NCBI RefSeq assembly: GCF_900182915.1
Contig: NZ_FXUG01000012.1
Coordinates: 124,001-188,000 of the forward strand
Origin: Neorhodopirellula lusitana
Lineage (GTDB): Bacteria; Planctomycetota; Planctomycetia; Pirellulales; Pirellulaceae
Direction: 5' to 3'
Length of the DNA stretch: 64,000 bases
Below are positions 27,390-36,975 of this stretch, one piece after another. How positions within the stretch are numbered: position 1 is the stretch's first letter; every line of letters begins with the position of its first letter. The notes below the pieces were generated by a model. The model was not told the DNA's origin. It saw only the letters and a list, made by a program, of their open reading frames with translations, and searched no databases. Made by a program: the position numbers and the translations under genes.

Positions 27390-28031
27390 TCAATCGTTTT
27401 CAGGCGGAGCGGTTGTCTCACGTTTCGTTTCCAGTAATCGATAAGTGATCATCACGATTGCGAAGGCGATCAAGATGCTGGCCGCCAACTGACTGGTCCA
27501 GTGGCCGCCGAGCACGATCCTGGAAACCGATCCGATGACAATCATGATCGCCGCGGCCACTGCGATGATGGTGGATTTCCAATCCGGTTTTGCGTAGGCG
27601 AAGAGCACGCCACCAAAGATTGCGGCGTAGACCAGTCCGAAGGTGGAAGGGAATCCCGACGAATCGCTGGGTGAGGCGATGGCGACCCAATCGGCAATTG
27701 GTTTGGGGGCATGGAAAGAGGCCCGCATGACCGCGTCGAGACCTTTCACCACCGCGAATGCAATCAACGTCGCTGCCGGAGCACGCCAACCGCCCCGGAT
27801 ATAAGCCAACCCGCATCCGAGCGTCAGAACGACCCAAACGAAGGGATGCTTGGCCGTCCGAGTGACGGGGGCGGCCCAGGACGGTTCGGGCCCGAGCAGG
27901 GATTGCAACGTCTTGGTGATCGCGATGTCACCGGGCAAAGGACCCTGCGTCACGACACATGCGATTCCCAGTCCGATACCCGCAACGAGGCAAATGGCGG
28001 CACAAAACACGCGGGGTGAGGGGCGTAACAA
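27390..28031 (-). CDS. PAP2-family membrane phosphatase-like protein
   Basis: The protein has 213 residues and starts at TTG (28031). GGAG seven bases upstream decides this start, and no in-frame ATG precedes the first membrane helix. About five or six hydrophobic helices are present. The PAP2 core can be followed: a basic first motif (KGLDAVMRASFHAPKP), GFPSTFG where the second motif is normally PSGH, and SRIVLGGHWTSQ where the third is SRxxxxxHxxxD. The nucleophilic His of motif 3 is kept, but the motif 2 His and the final Asp are replaced. Family members dephosphorylate lipid phosphates such as undecaprenyl pyrophosphate. Activity here is uncertain. Confidence 0.8.
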   Translation of the reverse strand: MLRPSPRVFCAAICLVAGIGLGIACVVTQGPLPGDIAITKTLQSLLGPEPSWAAPVTRTAKHPFVWVVLTLGCGLAYIRGGWRAPAATLIAFAVVKGLDAVMRASFHAPKPIADWVAIASPSDSSGFPSTFGLVYAAIFGGVLFAYAKPDWKSTIIAVAAAIMIVIGSVSRIVLGGHWTSQLAASILIAFAIVMITYRLLETKRETTAPPEND

Positions 28032-28336
28032 GTGGTGACTCCAAAGGAGGGCAAGAGACGTTCAGCGACAGGATACAAGACTTACGCGGTGAAGGGCGAG
28101 GCTACTGAAGCGAAGTCGCATCTTGTTTGGGGCTGCCAGTTTTTTATACCTAGCCACCGTCGAAACTCGATGCCTGTTTGCCTTGGAAATGCAGGCATGT
28201 TCATTCGTCAACGCTGTCTTGCTGTCCACCGAATCTTGCGGTGGCGTCGGTCACCTTATTTACCGCGCCCCATGTTGGCGGATTTGATGCCTGGGTAGAT
28301 GAAGGTCCCAATTCTGGCTTATTGCGATGGATACCT
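28032..28336. other. Divergent gap between PAP2 and rhomboid genes
   Basis: These 305 bases lie upstream of both divergent genes and should hold both promoters. The rhomboid frame stays open upstream to 28178, but that extension is Cys/His/Pro-rich, lacks conserved features and would precede the first transmembrane helix by more than 70 residues. I therefore leave it out of the gene. Confidence 0.45.
28039..28042 (-). promoter_or_regulatory. Ribosome-binding site deciding the TTG start of the PAP2 gene
   Basis: GGAG on the minus strand lies exactly seven bases before the TTG at 28031. It is the only good Shine-Dalgarno near the start of this frame, and it supports a rare TTG initiation codon. 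Confidence 0.65.
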
Positions 28337-29629
28337 ATGTTTCTACCCTACGGTACTGACGCTCCCGTCTATCACTATCCGGTGGCCACCATCGGTATCA
28401 TCGTCACCAATCTTGCCTTGTTTTTGTTCACTGGAATGGGTGACTACGGGGCGTATGACTGGCTGATTCTCGAATTTGACCGGATCAATCCGCTGCAGTG
28501 GGTGACAAGTGCGTTCATGCATGCATCGTGGTCTCATCTGATCGGCAACATGATTTTCTTGTGGTGTTTCGGTCTGATCATCGAAGGCAAACTGGGCTGG
28601 CAACGATTCGGTCTACTCTATCTAGGGCTCGCGCTTGCGGACGGAGCCATTGGGCAAATGCCAATGTTCTTGCTGACCGATGGCCGCGGCGGTGCGCTGG
28701 GTGCCTCTGGCGTGATCTTTGCCTTACTCGCAGTGGCACTGATTTGGGCTCCCGCCAACGACATCCATTTCTTTTATGCCTGGAGCTATTTCTTTTGTGG
28801 CACGATTGAAATTCCTATCTGCGTGGTCGCGTTCTTCTATTTTGCGATCGAGTTCCTGCAGGTCACCTGGACTGGGATTAGCATGTCCACGCCTATGCTT
28901 CACTTGCTTGGAATGTCGGTCGGGATCCCCTTCGCAATCTTTATGCTGAAGCATGACTTGGTGGACTGTGAAGGTTGGGACCTGTTCTCGCGATTAGGGA
29001 TTCCATCCACCAAGACTGGGCGAGGGGCCAAGCTGAAAGGTTCTGCATCGGTGAATGAATCAACCCGTCGCAGCTGTCTCGCGACGAACACCGCGTCAAC
29101 AACAGGAGCCGCTCCAACAACTAAGTTCACGACGAACCGAGCTTTTGTGGGCAGTGGTGAATCATCGGGAGCGAAACGCGATCCCGGTACAAAACGAGAT
29201 ACTAGGGCAAAACGCGATCCCGGCGCGAAAGCATTCGAGTCCTTCAGTCAAGCGTTACACGCGAATCGTATCGAGGACGCGATCGAGAGTTTTTCCCGTC
29301 TACGCGATCACTCATGCGTCGCCGCTGTGCCCGATCCGTCACTGGTTGCCTATGCCAATCTACTGTCCAAAAACGATCGTCACGTCCAACGGATTCTACC
29401 GCTCCGCTATCTCTCTTCTCGTCCTTCGAAATATTCAAACAGCGCATGCTTGCAACTGGCCATCCTCTATCTGCGGCACAGCGACGATCCGCAAGCAGCG
29501 GCGGAGGTGCTGAGAAGCATGAGGTTGCCGTTAAACGAACGAATAGCCAGCACGCGGAAGAAACTCCTGCGAGAGGCGAACACCCGACTTCTCGCCCAAC
29601 AGGCTGGCGAGGCGGAAAGAGTTGGGTAG
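28337..29629 (+). CDS. Rhomboid-family intramembrane serine protease with hydrophilic C-terminal tail
   Basis: With the ATG at 28337 the protein has 430 residues. Helices begin at PVATIGIIVTNLALF. The rhomboid motifs are present: HASWSHLIGNMIF (His62, His67, Asn71), the serine motif GASG (122-125, Ser124) and a catalytic-type His189 in HLLGMSVG. Rhomboids cleave transmembrane segments of other membrane proteins. After the last helix (about 200) comes a cytoplasmic tail of about 220 residues. It has a low-complexity stretch in which KRDPG/KRDTR-like units recur, then a helical region resembling TPR-like repeats (YLRHSDDPQAAAEVLRSMRL). A longer form starting at 28178 is possible but unlikely. 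Confidence 0.87.
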   Translation: MFLPYGTDAPVYHYPVATIGIIVTNLALFLFTGMGDYGAYDWLILEFDRINPLQWVTSAFMHASWSHLIGNMIFLWCFGLIIEGKLGWQRFGLLYLGLALADGAIGQMPMFLLTDGRGGALGASGVIFALLAVALIWAPANDIHFFYAWSYFFCGTIEIPICVVAFFYFAIEFLQVTWTGISMSTPMLHLLGMSVGIPFAIFMLKHDLVDCEGWDLFSRLGIPSTKTGRGAKLKGSASVNESTRRSCLATNTASTTGAAPTTKFTTNRAFVGSGESSGAKRDPGTKRDTRAKRDPGAKAFESFSQALHANRIEDAIESFSRLRDHSCVAAVPDPSLVAYANLLSKNDRHVQRILPLRYLSSRPSKYSNSACLQLAILYLRHSDDPQAAAEVLRSMRLPLNERIASTRKKLLREANTRLLAQQAGEAERVG

Positions 29630-29799
29630 TGGGTCGCTTGCAAGTGCTTACACGCACGCATCAAGCGAAATGCTTGCATGGCAAGATCCATGGCGTTCGT
29701 TGACGCTGTCGATTGGAGGAGTTGAGGTTTGCGTTGCTGATTTTGATGGAACATACGATGATCCAAGAACAAACCATGATTCAGGTGAGGAAGCATGTC

Positions 29800-30006
29800 A
29801 TGTCGAACGAGTTGCAGGAAACCTGTCCCTGTTGTCTGAAACCCAAGCCACCGAGCGAGGAGCGTTGTCCCATCTGTGGCTATCAGGATCGCGACGTTCA
29901 CTCGCGAAGACTCGAGCTGGAGGACGAGAGTCGAAGTCGCATCCACCGAGCTAAAATGCTACGGAAGTTGTTTCGCTTCCTACGGCTTACACGCTTGATG
30001 CGGTAA
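29800..30006 (+). CDS. Small double-CxxC zinc-ribbon protein
   Basis: The frame is open from 29713. The ATG at 29800 is preceded by GAGGA at good spacing and gives a compact 68-residue protein. It has two zinc-knuckle pairs, CPCC and CPIC, about 15 residues apart, then a highly basic helical tail (RSRIHRAKMLRKLFRFLRL). The knuckles suggest a structural zinc ribbon, and the tail suggests binding to nucleic acid or membrane. No specific family is recognised. Confidence 0.65.
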   Translation: MSNELQETCPCCLKPKPPSEERCPICGYQDRDVHSRRLELEDESRSRIHRAKMLRKLFRFLRLTRLMR

Positions 30007-30083
30007 GCGATCGTGGGCACGTCGCCATACCCTGTCTGCGACAAGCCAATGCAAGCCGTTAGAAGGAAACAATGGGACAGCGG

Positions 30084-33000
30084 TTAGGAACCACTAGCCA
30101 GTAGCTCGATGTCGACCGAGAGTTCGGCATCGAGTGACGAATTGGAATACTCCTGGTCATTGAAGATGCTGTCAGTCTGTGCTTCAGTCGCTACCAAAGT
30201 AGGGGAGGGTGCCAACGTTTCAAATGAGACAGGGTTCTGCGGCAACTCATCCTCGGCGAAGAAGGCGTCTAACGCACCTTCGTCAGTGGTCATCACTAGC
30301 GAGCTCGAACCTGGATTCGTTTCCAGCGCTGGTGCAACCACCAATTCGCCTTCACTCGAGGATGGAGTGCGGTTTTGACTATTCAGGTGATTGATGACGG
30401 TGAGTGCATCGAGCGGTGAGACCTTGGCGTCGCGATTGACATCAAGAAAATTGCTTGCCGCACTCAGGAGCGGTTCACCCTCCCCGACAGAGTCTTGACG
30501 GTTCAGTTCGTTAATCACCTGCAACGCATCGACCGCCGTTGTTTCACCGCTGCCGTTGGTGTCCGTTGGTTGGAAGATGTTCGTCGGCGAAGTGTTGAGC
30601 AGAGCATCCTCGCCAGCGGACGAGCGAATGGTGTAGATTCGTTGGGATGTTTGAGCCTCGAACACCACCGCGTAAAGCTCTCCTGCCTCGATCGTTGCCG
30701 TCGCGACTCCGTTGGTAAAGCTGCTGATCGGATTGGTGTTTCCATCCAGGATCCGAAAGGTCTCACTGGCCGATGCGGTGGCGACAGGGGTGACTGTCAC
30801 GATCGTGCTGGATACCGCTTGAAAGATGATTGCCGTTGGCGCGTTGTTGCCGGGAATCACATGCGGCCGGGCAATGAATCTGGGGACGAAAATGTTGGTC
30901 TGAATTTCGACAAAGTCATCATCCAGAATCGTTCCGTTCGCAACCGCCGTCGCGATCGTGGTGTCACCGCTGGGGTTGGAAAGCGTCACACTGAACCGTT
31001 CATCCTGTTCGATACCGTTGTCACCGAGGACGTTGATCGTCAGAAGTTGAGTCACTTCACCGTCTGCAAAACTGACGGTGCCGGTTGGGAAAACGCCTCC
31101 GTCGAAGTCGGTCTGCGCCGCTGGACTACTTCCTGTTCCGCTCACCGTGTATTGAACCGTGGTCTCGCCCTGGGTGTTACCTCCTCGTGTGATTGTAAAG
31201 GTGAACGCTGTCGCTCCCGAGTCTCCTTCGTTTTGATCGGCGGTTGTGGGGGCAATGGAAAGAGTTGTGGGATCTTCTGTTGCGGCTAGATCCGATTCAA
31301 AAGCACCGATGTCGATCGCCGGACCTTGTGGCCGAGCTATTCCACGTTGGTCGGTCATCAGTCCGGCAGCGACGCCTGCATCGAGGGCAGGGCTGCCGGT
31401 TAGCAATGCGATCGTTTGCGTCGGGCCACCATTGTCGGCCAAAGCGGCTAACAATGGATCCATGTCGAGAACGTCTGATGCGTCGGAGCCGATCAAGGTG
31501 GTTCCCGTCGTATCACCGATCAGGTTATTGCCATTGCTGGTCAGAGTTCCATCCAGGTCAGGGCTGGTTGTCGCGTGGTTGTCCGCGATCAGGCTGTTGA
31601 TTGCGGTGACCACACTGGTGCCGGCGCTGACACCGCCACCGGTCGCCGCCGTGTTATCAGCGATCGTGACACTGGTTAACGTTACATTCGCACCTTCGCT
31701 GGCAATCCCGCCTCCCGCAACTGATGCGGTGTTTCCCGCGATCGTGGAGTTGGTGACGGTAATGTCACCGGTTGTTCCTTGGTTGAAGATACCGCCGCCA
31801 TCGCCGGATGAATTATTCGAGACCGTGGACCTCAGTACATCGAGCGTCCCGGCCGGACTGTTCCACAACCCGCCACCTTCATTGGCCGCTGTGTTGCCGT
31901 CGACGGTCGTGTCGGCGATTGAAACAACGCCGTTTCCGGATATATGAAGTCCGCCGCCGTTGCCCGGTGCCGCCGTATCGGCTGGCCCGGCCACGTTGAA
32001 GTTAAGCGTGACGCTTTGGAACGTTGTCGTCGAACCGCTTGTGACTTCAACGCCCCCGCCAGCCCGATTGGCCGTGTTGCCTGAAATCGTAGTGTTGACG
32101 AACGACGCTGTTCCTAGGTTTAGGCTGCCGCCACCACTGCCCGAAGTTCCATCGGCAACGTTGCCGGTGATGATGGCACTGACAACAATCAGCTCCCCAC
32201 CGTTATTGAAGATGCCGCCACCGCCGTTGTCCGCATCGTCACCGGATGCGACGTTGCCGGAAATCGAGGTTCCGTCCACGGTCATGGTGCCGCCGCCGTT
32301 CCACAAGCCACCGCCTTCGCTGGCGGCTGTGTTGTTGTCCACGGTGCCGCCGGTGATCGTGGCGTTTCCGGAACCACTGATATGCAACCCACCACCGTTG
32401 CCGGGAGCAGCCGTTGCGGGCGAGACGCCTGCGTTGTTGCTGTCAAGTTTCACACCGGTCAGTATTGTTGTCGAACCGGCGGTCGCTTCGATGCCGCCTC
32501 CAGCCCGGTTGGCTCGGTTGTTTGCGATATTGGTAACGCCACCGATCGTCAGGGACCCACCGTCGTTTAGAATTCCGCCGCCGCTTCCCGCGGTTCCATC
32601 GGCGACGTTCAGTGCAATCGCCGCATCGTCGATCGTGACCGAGCCGCCATCATTGAATACGCCACCACCACCGTTGTCGGATTCATCACCGCTGGCAACG
32701 TTTGAAGAAATCGCACCACCGTTGATGTCGAGCGTTCCGGTCGACGAATTCCAAAGTCCGCCACCTTCGCTGTCCGCGGTGTTGCTGGCGAAAATCGCAA
32801 GGTTCGAAGTGACCACGGCCGCGCCCGTCGAGTGCAGTCCACCGCCGTTGATGCCGGCGTGATTTGACGAAACGTCTGTGCCAAAATTCAAGGTTACTTT
32901 GCCATCGACAACTTCGATCCCGCCGCCGGCACGGTTTGCGGTATTTCCAACCGCAGCGTTTGCTCCACCGATCTGAGTGGAACCGACTGTCACATCGCCG

Positions 33001-34547
33001 GCGGTGCTGAAGATCCCGCCTCCGCTGCCGAGTGTTCCGTCGGCGGCGTTTCCAGTGATGGTCGCGTTACTGACCGTCAACGTCCCGCCGTTATTGAAGA
33101 CGCCACCGCCTCCATCGTCGGCCGCATCGCCTGAAGCGGTGTTGCCTGTGATGGTGGTGCCATCGATTGTCATGATTCCGACGCTGTTCCATAGACCGCC
33201 GCCTTCACGTGCAGCGGTGTTGCCGGACACGATTCCGTTTGTGATCGTGACGTCACCCATGCCGCTGATATGCAAACCGCCTCCGTTGCCCGGGGATGCA
33301 AAACCTTCTGGACCTGCGACGTTGTCCGTTAGGTCCACGCCGGTGAGTGTGAGATTGCCACCGGCGGATTCAATTCCACCACCAGCGCGGCTGGCGACAT
33401 TGTTCGCGATCGTTGAGTTGGTGACCGAGAGTGAGCCGCCGCGATTGAACAAGCCTCCACCACTTCCCATCGTTGTCGGAAAGACAAGCTGGCCACGAAC
33501 CTCTCCTGAAGGATTGGCGTCCGAGTGGACATTGATGTAGAGCCCGCCAGCGATCAGGTCGGCGACGTTCTCCGCAGGGAAAGCCGCGTCGGTCAGTTGT
33601 AGTCGGATACCGCCGTCGTCTTCTGTAGTGAAGTTCGCTGCATCCAGATTGACGATCACATCGCCGTTTGCACCGACTTCACCAAGATGAAGGTGCGCGC
33701 CGGTGACCAGTGGGATATCGTCGCTTTCGTCGGCCACTTCCAAACCGGTAACGAGCAAGTCGATCGAGAACGTATTTGTTGCGGCGTCATATACGAACGT
33801 GGCATCACCACTTGTGGTGGTGGAAACCATTGGGACCTCTTCGGCCCCGGTCAGTGCGACGCTTGCCGAAGCGGCGGCAGTGTTCCCGCTGATTGTGGAG
33901 TCAACCACCGTGACGATGCCGCCATCGTTGAACAAGGCTCCACCGCCTGCGTCTGGACCGCTGCCGGTGGCGACGTTGTCGGTTAGCGTCACGGAGTCGA
34001 GCGAAAGCGTTTGCCCGGTCGAAACAAAAATCGCTCCTCCAGAATCGGCAATCCCATCGGATAGAGTCAGACCCGATATCGAGACAGATGTCGCGGCGCC
34101 TGTTTCGCCGTTCGCAACGATTGAGAAAATCCGTGAAGCATTCCCACCACTGATCGTCTGCGACGTCGAGTCACCCAGCGAAATCGCGACCGAATCGCTG
34201 ATTGCTAATTCGCTACCCAGTGTGATCGTGGTCAGACCTTCGGCAAATTCGATCGTATCAGTGATCGTCGCACCTGAATCACCAGCGACCGTGTCCGCGT
34301 TCTCGGCGGCGTTGTTGTTGGCGGACAAAATCGCTTCCCGCAGACTGACCATTCCATCTTCGGCGACCACATCAGCAGCGGTGTTGACGATGTAGCTCGC
34401 CAGGACTCGACGATCTTCCAGTCTTTCACCAATCAACTGGCTGATCGTCGACCGTCGCCGTCGGGAAGAACTCTTTCGGGTCGAGGATCGTTGCGGTTTG
34501 CGGGTTGGTCGATTGGCGAACAGGCTGGTGTCTGAAAGTCCGAACAT
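30084..34547 (-). CDS. Secreted parallel beta-helix protein with CHRD insertion, Calx-beta and dockerin domains
   Basis: The protein has 1,487 residues. The basic N-terminus ends in ERLEDRRVLAS (residues about 41-51), the planctomycete LEPRxLL-like motif, followed by VSLREAILSANN of the CSLREA type. Residues about 110-1080 are parallel beta-helix repeats built on GGGLFN/GGGIFN and TISGNTA units. They are interrupted at about 230-355 by a CHRD domain (GAEEVPMVSTTTSGDATF to NPSGEVRGQL). A Calx-beta domain follows (about 1110-1215), then a region with two dockerin-like calcium loops (DTNGSGETTAVDALQVIN and DVNRDAKVSPLDALTVIN). It is likely exported and surface- or matrix-associated, with calcium-dependent assembly. 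It is transcribed alone. Confidence 0.92.
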   Translation of the reverse strand: MFGLSDTSLFANRPTRKPQRSSTRKSSSRRRRSTISQLIGERLEDRRVLASYIVNTAADVVAEDGMVSLREAILSANNNAAENADTVAGDSGATITDTIEFAEGLTTITLGSELAISDSVAISLGDSTSQTISGGNASRIFSIVANGETGAATSVSISGLTLSDGIADSGGAIFVSTGQTLSLDSVTLTDNVATGSGPDAGGGALFNDGGIVTVVDSTISGNTAAASASVALTGAEEVPMVSTTTSGDATFVYDAATNTFSIDLLVTGLEVADESDDIPLVTGAHLHLGEVGANGDVIVNLDAANFTTEDDGGIRLQLTDAAFPAENVADLIAGGLYINVHSDANPSGEVRGQLVFPTTMGSGGGLFNRGGSLSVTNSTIANNVASRAGGGIESAGGNLTLTGVDLTDNVAGPEGFASPGNGGGLHISGMGDVTITNGIVSGNTAAREGGGLWNSVGIMTIDGTTITGNTASGDAADDGGGGVFNNGGTLTVSNATITGNAADGTLGSGGGIFSTAGDVTVGSTQIGGANAAVGNTANRAGGGIEVVDGKVTLNFGTDVSSNHAGINGGGLHSTGAAVVTSNLAIFASNTADSEGGGLWNSSTGTLDINGGAISSNVASGDESDNGGGGVFNDGGSVTIDDAAIALNVADGTAGSGGGILNDGGSLTIGGVTNIANNRANRAGGGIEATAGSTTILTGVKLDSNNAGVSPATAAPGNGGGLHISGSGNATITGGTVDNNTAASEGGGLWNGGGTMTVDGTSISGNVASGDDADNGGGGIFNNGGELIVVSAIITGNVADGTSGSGGGSLNLGTASFVNTTISGNTANRAGGGVEVTSGSTTTFQSVTLNFNVAGPADTAAPGNGGGLHISGNGVVSIADTTVDGNTAANEGGGLWNSPAGTLDVLRSTVSNNSSGDGGGIFNQGTTGDITVTNSTIAGNTASVAGGGIASEGANVTLTSVTIADNTAATGGGVSAGTSVVTAINSLIADNHATTSPDLDGTLTSNGNNLIGDTTGTTLIGSDASDVLDMDPLLAALADNGGPTQTIALLTGSPALDAGVAAGLMTDQRGIARPQGPAIDIGAFESDLAATEDPTTLSIAPTTADQNEGDSGATAFTFTITRGGNTQGETTVQYTVSGTGSSPAAQTDFDGGVFPTGTVSFADGEVTQLLTINVLGDNGIEQDERFSVTLSNPSGDTTIATAVANGTILDDDFVEIQTNIFVPRFIARPHVIPGNNAPTAIIFQAVSSTIVTVTPVATASASETFRILDGNTNPISSFTNGVATATIEAGELYAVVFEAQTSQRIYTIRSSAGEDALLNTSPTNIFQPTDTNGSGETTAVDALQVINELNRQDSVGEGEPLLSAASNFLDVNRDAKVSPLDALTVINHLNSQNRTPSSSEGELVVAPALETNPGSSSLVMTTDEGALDAFFAEDELPQNPVSFETLAPSPTLVATEAQTDSIFNDQEYSNSSLDAELSVDIELLASGS

Positions 34548-35310
34548 GCAGTGGTTTCCAAAGCAGAGATATGGGCAAGCTTTGAAAACGAATGCAACCG
34601 CCTAGCAAAGCACATGAACTGACGGTTGTTGTGTGAAGGCGTTAATCTCCTGAACAAACCGAAGGTCAGCCCGTGCCGAACGCAATGCTTGTGCCGTTTG
34701 TAACGGTTTGCTCTGCGAAGCCGATGCGACCGTTCAACGACGATGGGAATCCGTCGTTTTGGTTACGGCGAATCGGCCGCTGCTGAAGAGTTTTTGCTGT
34801 CGTGTTTTGATGATCGAAATGTCTAGCTAACTGCAGCGTGCAGGGCATCGCGAGAGCTGACGGTCTCGTTGCCCGCGCGATTCGCCGACGAGCGAAAGCG
34901 TTCTTGGCGAAGTGACCACTCGACGTCGAGTGCCCGCGTGGCGAGTTGGAAGGGAATACGCGGGAGGTTCTGGATTGCCTTGCCTGATCATGCGATTCCG
35001 AGGGGGGATTCATGGCACCCATTCGAATCGACCCATCCGAATCGTGCGTCGGAGACTTGAGACGTTGTCCAGGCATCGTTTCCGCCGAAGCGTCGAATCG
35101 TGATCACGCACATTTTTCGCGAAAAGATTCCAATTTCTGTGTCCGGAGTTTTCATTTTGCGCATGTAGATCTTCGTAACGGACGTTTTGGTCCGAATTCC
35201 CACTGTAGGTCCCGCGTTGTGTTCAATGCAGCGGCTTTACGGTGTGGTTGAGACTGAACGCGTTAGTTGTTTCGAATCTTTTTCTTTTCATTGAAAATTA
35301 GAGGTGCCCT
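34548..35310. other. Long intergenic region between two divergent genes
   Basis: These 763 bases contain no gene that I can support. A 136-codon minus frame (34666-35076) is Ser/Arg/Pro-rich without any recognisable pattern. An A/T-rich stretch (35270-35300) precedes AGAGGTG, a strong Shine-Dalgarno for the DUF1559 gene at 35311. Promoters for both neighbours must be here. Confidence 0.5.
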
Positions 35311-36531
35311 ATGTTGTCAAAGTCTCGACTGAAGCATGGCTTCACGTTGGTGGAGTTGCTGGTAGTGATTGCCATCATCGGAGTGTTGGTCGGCTTGTTG
35401 TTGCCGGCGGTTCAGGCTGCTCGCGAAGCGGCTCGTCGGATGAGCTGCAGCAATAATTTCAAGCAAATCGGGCTCGCAATTCATAACTATCACTCCGCCT
35501 ATAACCAGCTTCCGGTTCAGCGAGGCGGTACTGACGGGGGCGGCTACATCGGTGGACATTACGTAAACTCGATCATCGACAATCGTTTGCAGTTAAGTTT
35601 TCTTGTCGGAATCACTCCGTTCATTGAACAGTCAGCGCTTTGGGAGCACATCAGCAACGGGGATCCAACACTTTCAGTTTGGCCGAACTTCTACCCGCCG
35701 ATGGGACCCACGCCCAATCGCGCGACGTTTGTACCTTGGGTTACCCAAATTCCAGGCTTCCGTTGCCCCAGTGATCCAGGAAACGGCCAACCCGCCAATG
35801 CACGAACGAACTATGCCGCTTGCATGGGCGATGCGATTGAAAGGGTCAATTCCGGTGCCTACAACTGGGATCTAACACCCCCGGACAGTGGCCGAGCACA
35901 ACAAGTGCGAGCGTCGCAGCGAGGGATGTTCGTCCCTATGCAAACCACAAAATTCCGCGACGTGCTCGACGGTCTTTCCAACACGCTGATGTGCGGCGAG
36001 ATCCCTACCGATCTCGGCGATAATGATGTTCGAACGCAGCCACACATCGGGAACAAGCCGTGGGCTACCGTCATGAACACCCCAAACCACTGTCAACAAT
36101 ACAGGGATCCAGAGCGTCCTCAGTTTTGGAATCCAACCGTGAATGCTGATCTGCAGAACGTCTCGGCCGTCGACAAGGCACGCGGCTACCAATGGGCGTC
36201 TGGGTTTCTACTGCACACTGGATTCCAGGCCATTTTGCCACCCAACCGAGAATTCTGTGTCGACAACAACCAAACCGCCAACGCCCAAAAGTCGGTGCAA
36301 ATGCACGCCTTGGGTTCCATCGGCAGTCGGCATCAAGGCGGGGCACATGTGTTGATGGGGGATGGAGCGGTCAAGTTCATCACGGACTCCATTGAGGCCG
36401 GTGATCAAACCGCAAAGACCGTTCGCTCGATTAATTCGTCGCCATCGAACCCGGGCGCCATGAGCCCATACGGTTTGTGGGGTTCCCTCGGCACGCGTGC
36501 TTCGAAGGAAGTCATCGGCGAAGAGTTCTAG
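35311..36531 (+). CDS. DUF1559 pseudopilin-like protein
   Basis: The protein has 406 residues. The N-terminus is a textbook type IV prepilin/pseudopilin signal: [20 protein letters not shown], with Phe after the Gly cleavage site and Glu at +5 of the mature protein. The DUF1559 block follows ([20 protein letters not shown], then [19 protein letters not shown]). The C-terminus has the typical [19 protein letters not shown] segment. The family is strongly expanded in planctomycetes, is processed like type II secretion pseudopilins, and its role is still not established. The start is fixed by AGAGGTG four bases upstream. A strong hairpin follows the stop. Confidence 0.95.
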   Translation: MLSKSRLKHGFTLVELLVVIAIIGVLVGLLLPAVQAAREAARRMSCSNNFKQIGLAIHNYHSAYNQLPVQRGGTDGGGYIGGHYVNSIIDNRLQLSFLVGITPFIEQSALWEHISNGDPTLSVWPNFYPPMGPTPNRATFVPWVTQIPGFRCPSDPGNGQPANARTNYAACMGDAIERVNSGAYNWDLTPPDSGRAQQVRASQRGMFVPMQTTKFRDVLDGLSNTLMCGEIPTDLGDNDVRTQPHIGNKPWATVMNTPNHCQQYRDPERPQFWNPTVNADLQNVSAVDKARGYQWASGFLLHTGFQAILPPNREFCVDNNQTANAQKSVQMHALGSIGSRHQGGAHVLMGDGAVKFITDSIEAGDQTAKTVRSINSSPSNPGAMSPYGLWGSLGTRASKEVIGEEF

Positions 36532-36546
36532 ATCGCCGGTTCCATT

Positions 36547-36578
36547 AACGCTGGACGCCGAGCCAGGCGTCCGGCGTT
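36547..36578 (+). terminator. Terminator-like hairpin after DUF1559 gene
   Basis: AACGCTGGACGCC and GGCGTCCGGCGTT form a 13-bp stem with one U-G wobble and a 6-base loop (GAGCCA), starting 16 bases after the stop codon. Only a weak T-rich stretch follows, so the hairpin is strong but not a classic intrinsic terminator. The outer AACGCT/GGCGTT ends recur in the hairpin after the PhoD gene. Confidence 0.65.
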
Positions 36579-36774
36579 CTCAGCTTATTGAAGTTTTCTG
36601 TGTCTGGAGGTGTTGTATGTATCTAGAATTGCGACCTCCCATTTTCATGAAGCCGACCCGCCGCGGGTGGTGAACTCCGGTAACCTTGACCAACATTCTG
36701 ATTTCTATTTCAACATCGCAGTGATCAATTGAAATGGTTGAAACACTGCTTTTTACTCAGCTCGAAGGGTTCGC

Positions 36775-36975
36775 ATGTTTAAGTTCGCAATGGGCGGCAT
36801 CTTTGTTTGCTCGCTGTTCTTCACGATGGTCGGGTGCGGTGGAAGTTCCGAGCCCGAGGTGATGATCGACCTGCAGACCGCCGCAGACATCCAGGCCGAG
36901 CGGGATGCTCGTGACCAAAAGGCAGACAAACAAACTGCGAATGAAATGAAATCGGATCCGAGCACAAAGAGATGA
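36775..36975 (+). CDS. Small lipoprotein upstream of ECF sigma factor
   Basis: The protein has 66 residues. A hydrophobic signal ends in the lipobox-like FTMVGCGG, with Cys near residue 21 as the lipidation site. The rest is a short, charged, Gln/Lys/Asp-rich helix (IQAERDARDQKADKQTAN). The ATGA at its end is shared with the start of the sigma factor. Small lipoproteins next to DUF1559 genes are common in planctomycetes, and their role is unknown. A structural or signalling link with the sigma/FecR pair is inferred from the overlap only. Confidence 0.8.
   Translation: MFKFAMGGIFVCSLFFTMVGCGGSSEPEVMIDLQTAADIQAERDARDQKADKQTANEMKSDPSTKR

Noticed and set aside
30495-34395. Large plus-strand frames opposite the beta-helix protein
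   Set aside because: Pro/Val/Ser-rich antisense of GGGLFN-type repeats. No ribosome-binding site or family.
34666-35076. 136-codon minus frame in the 763-base gap
   Set aside because: Arg/Ser/Pro-rich, no pattern, no good start context.
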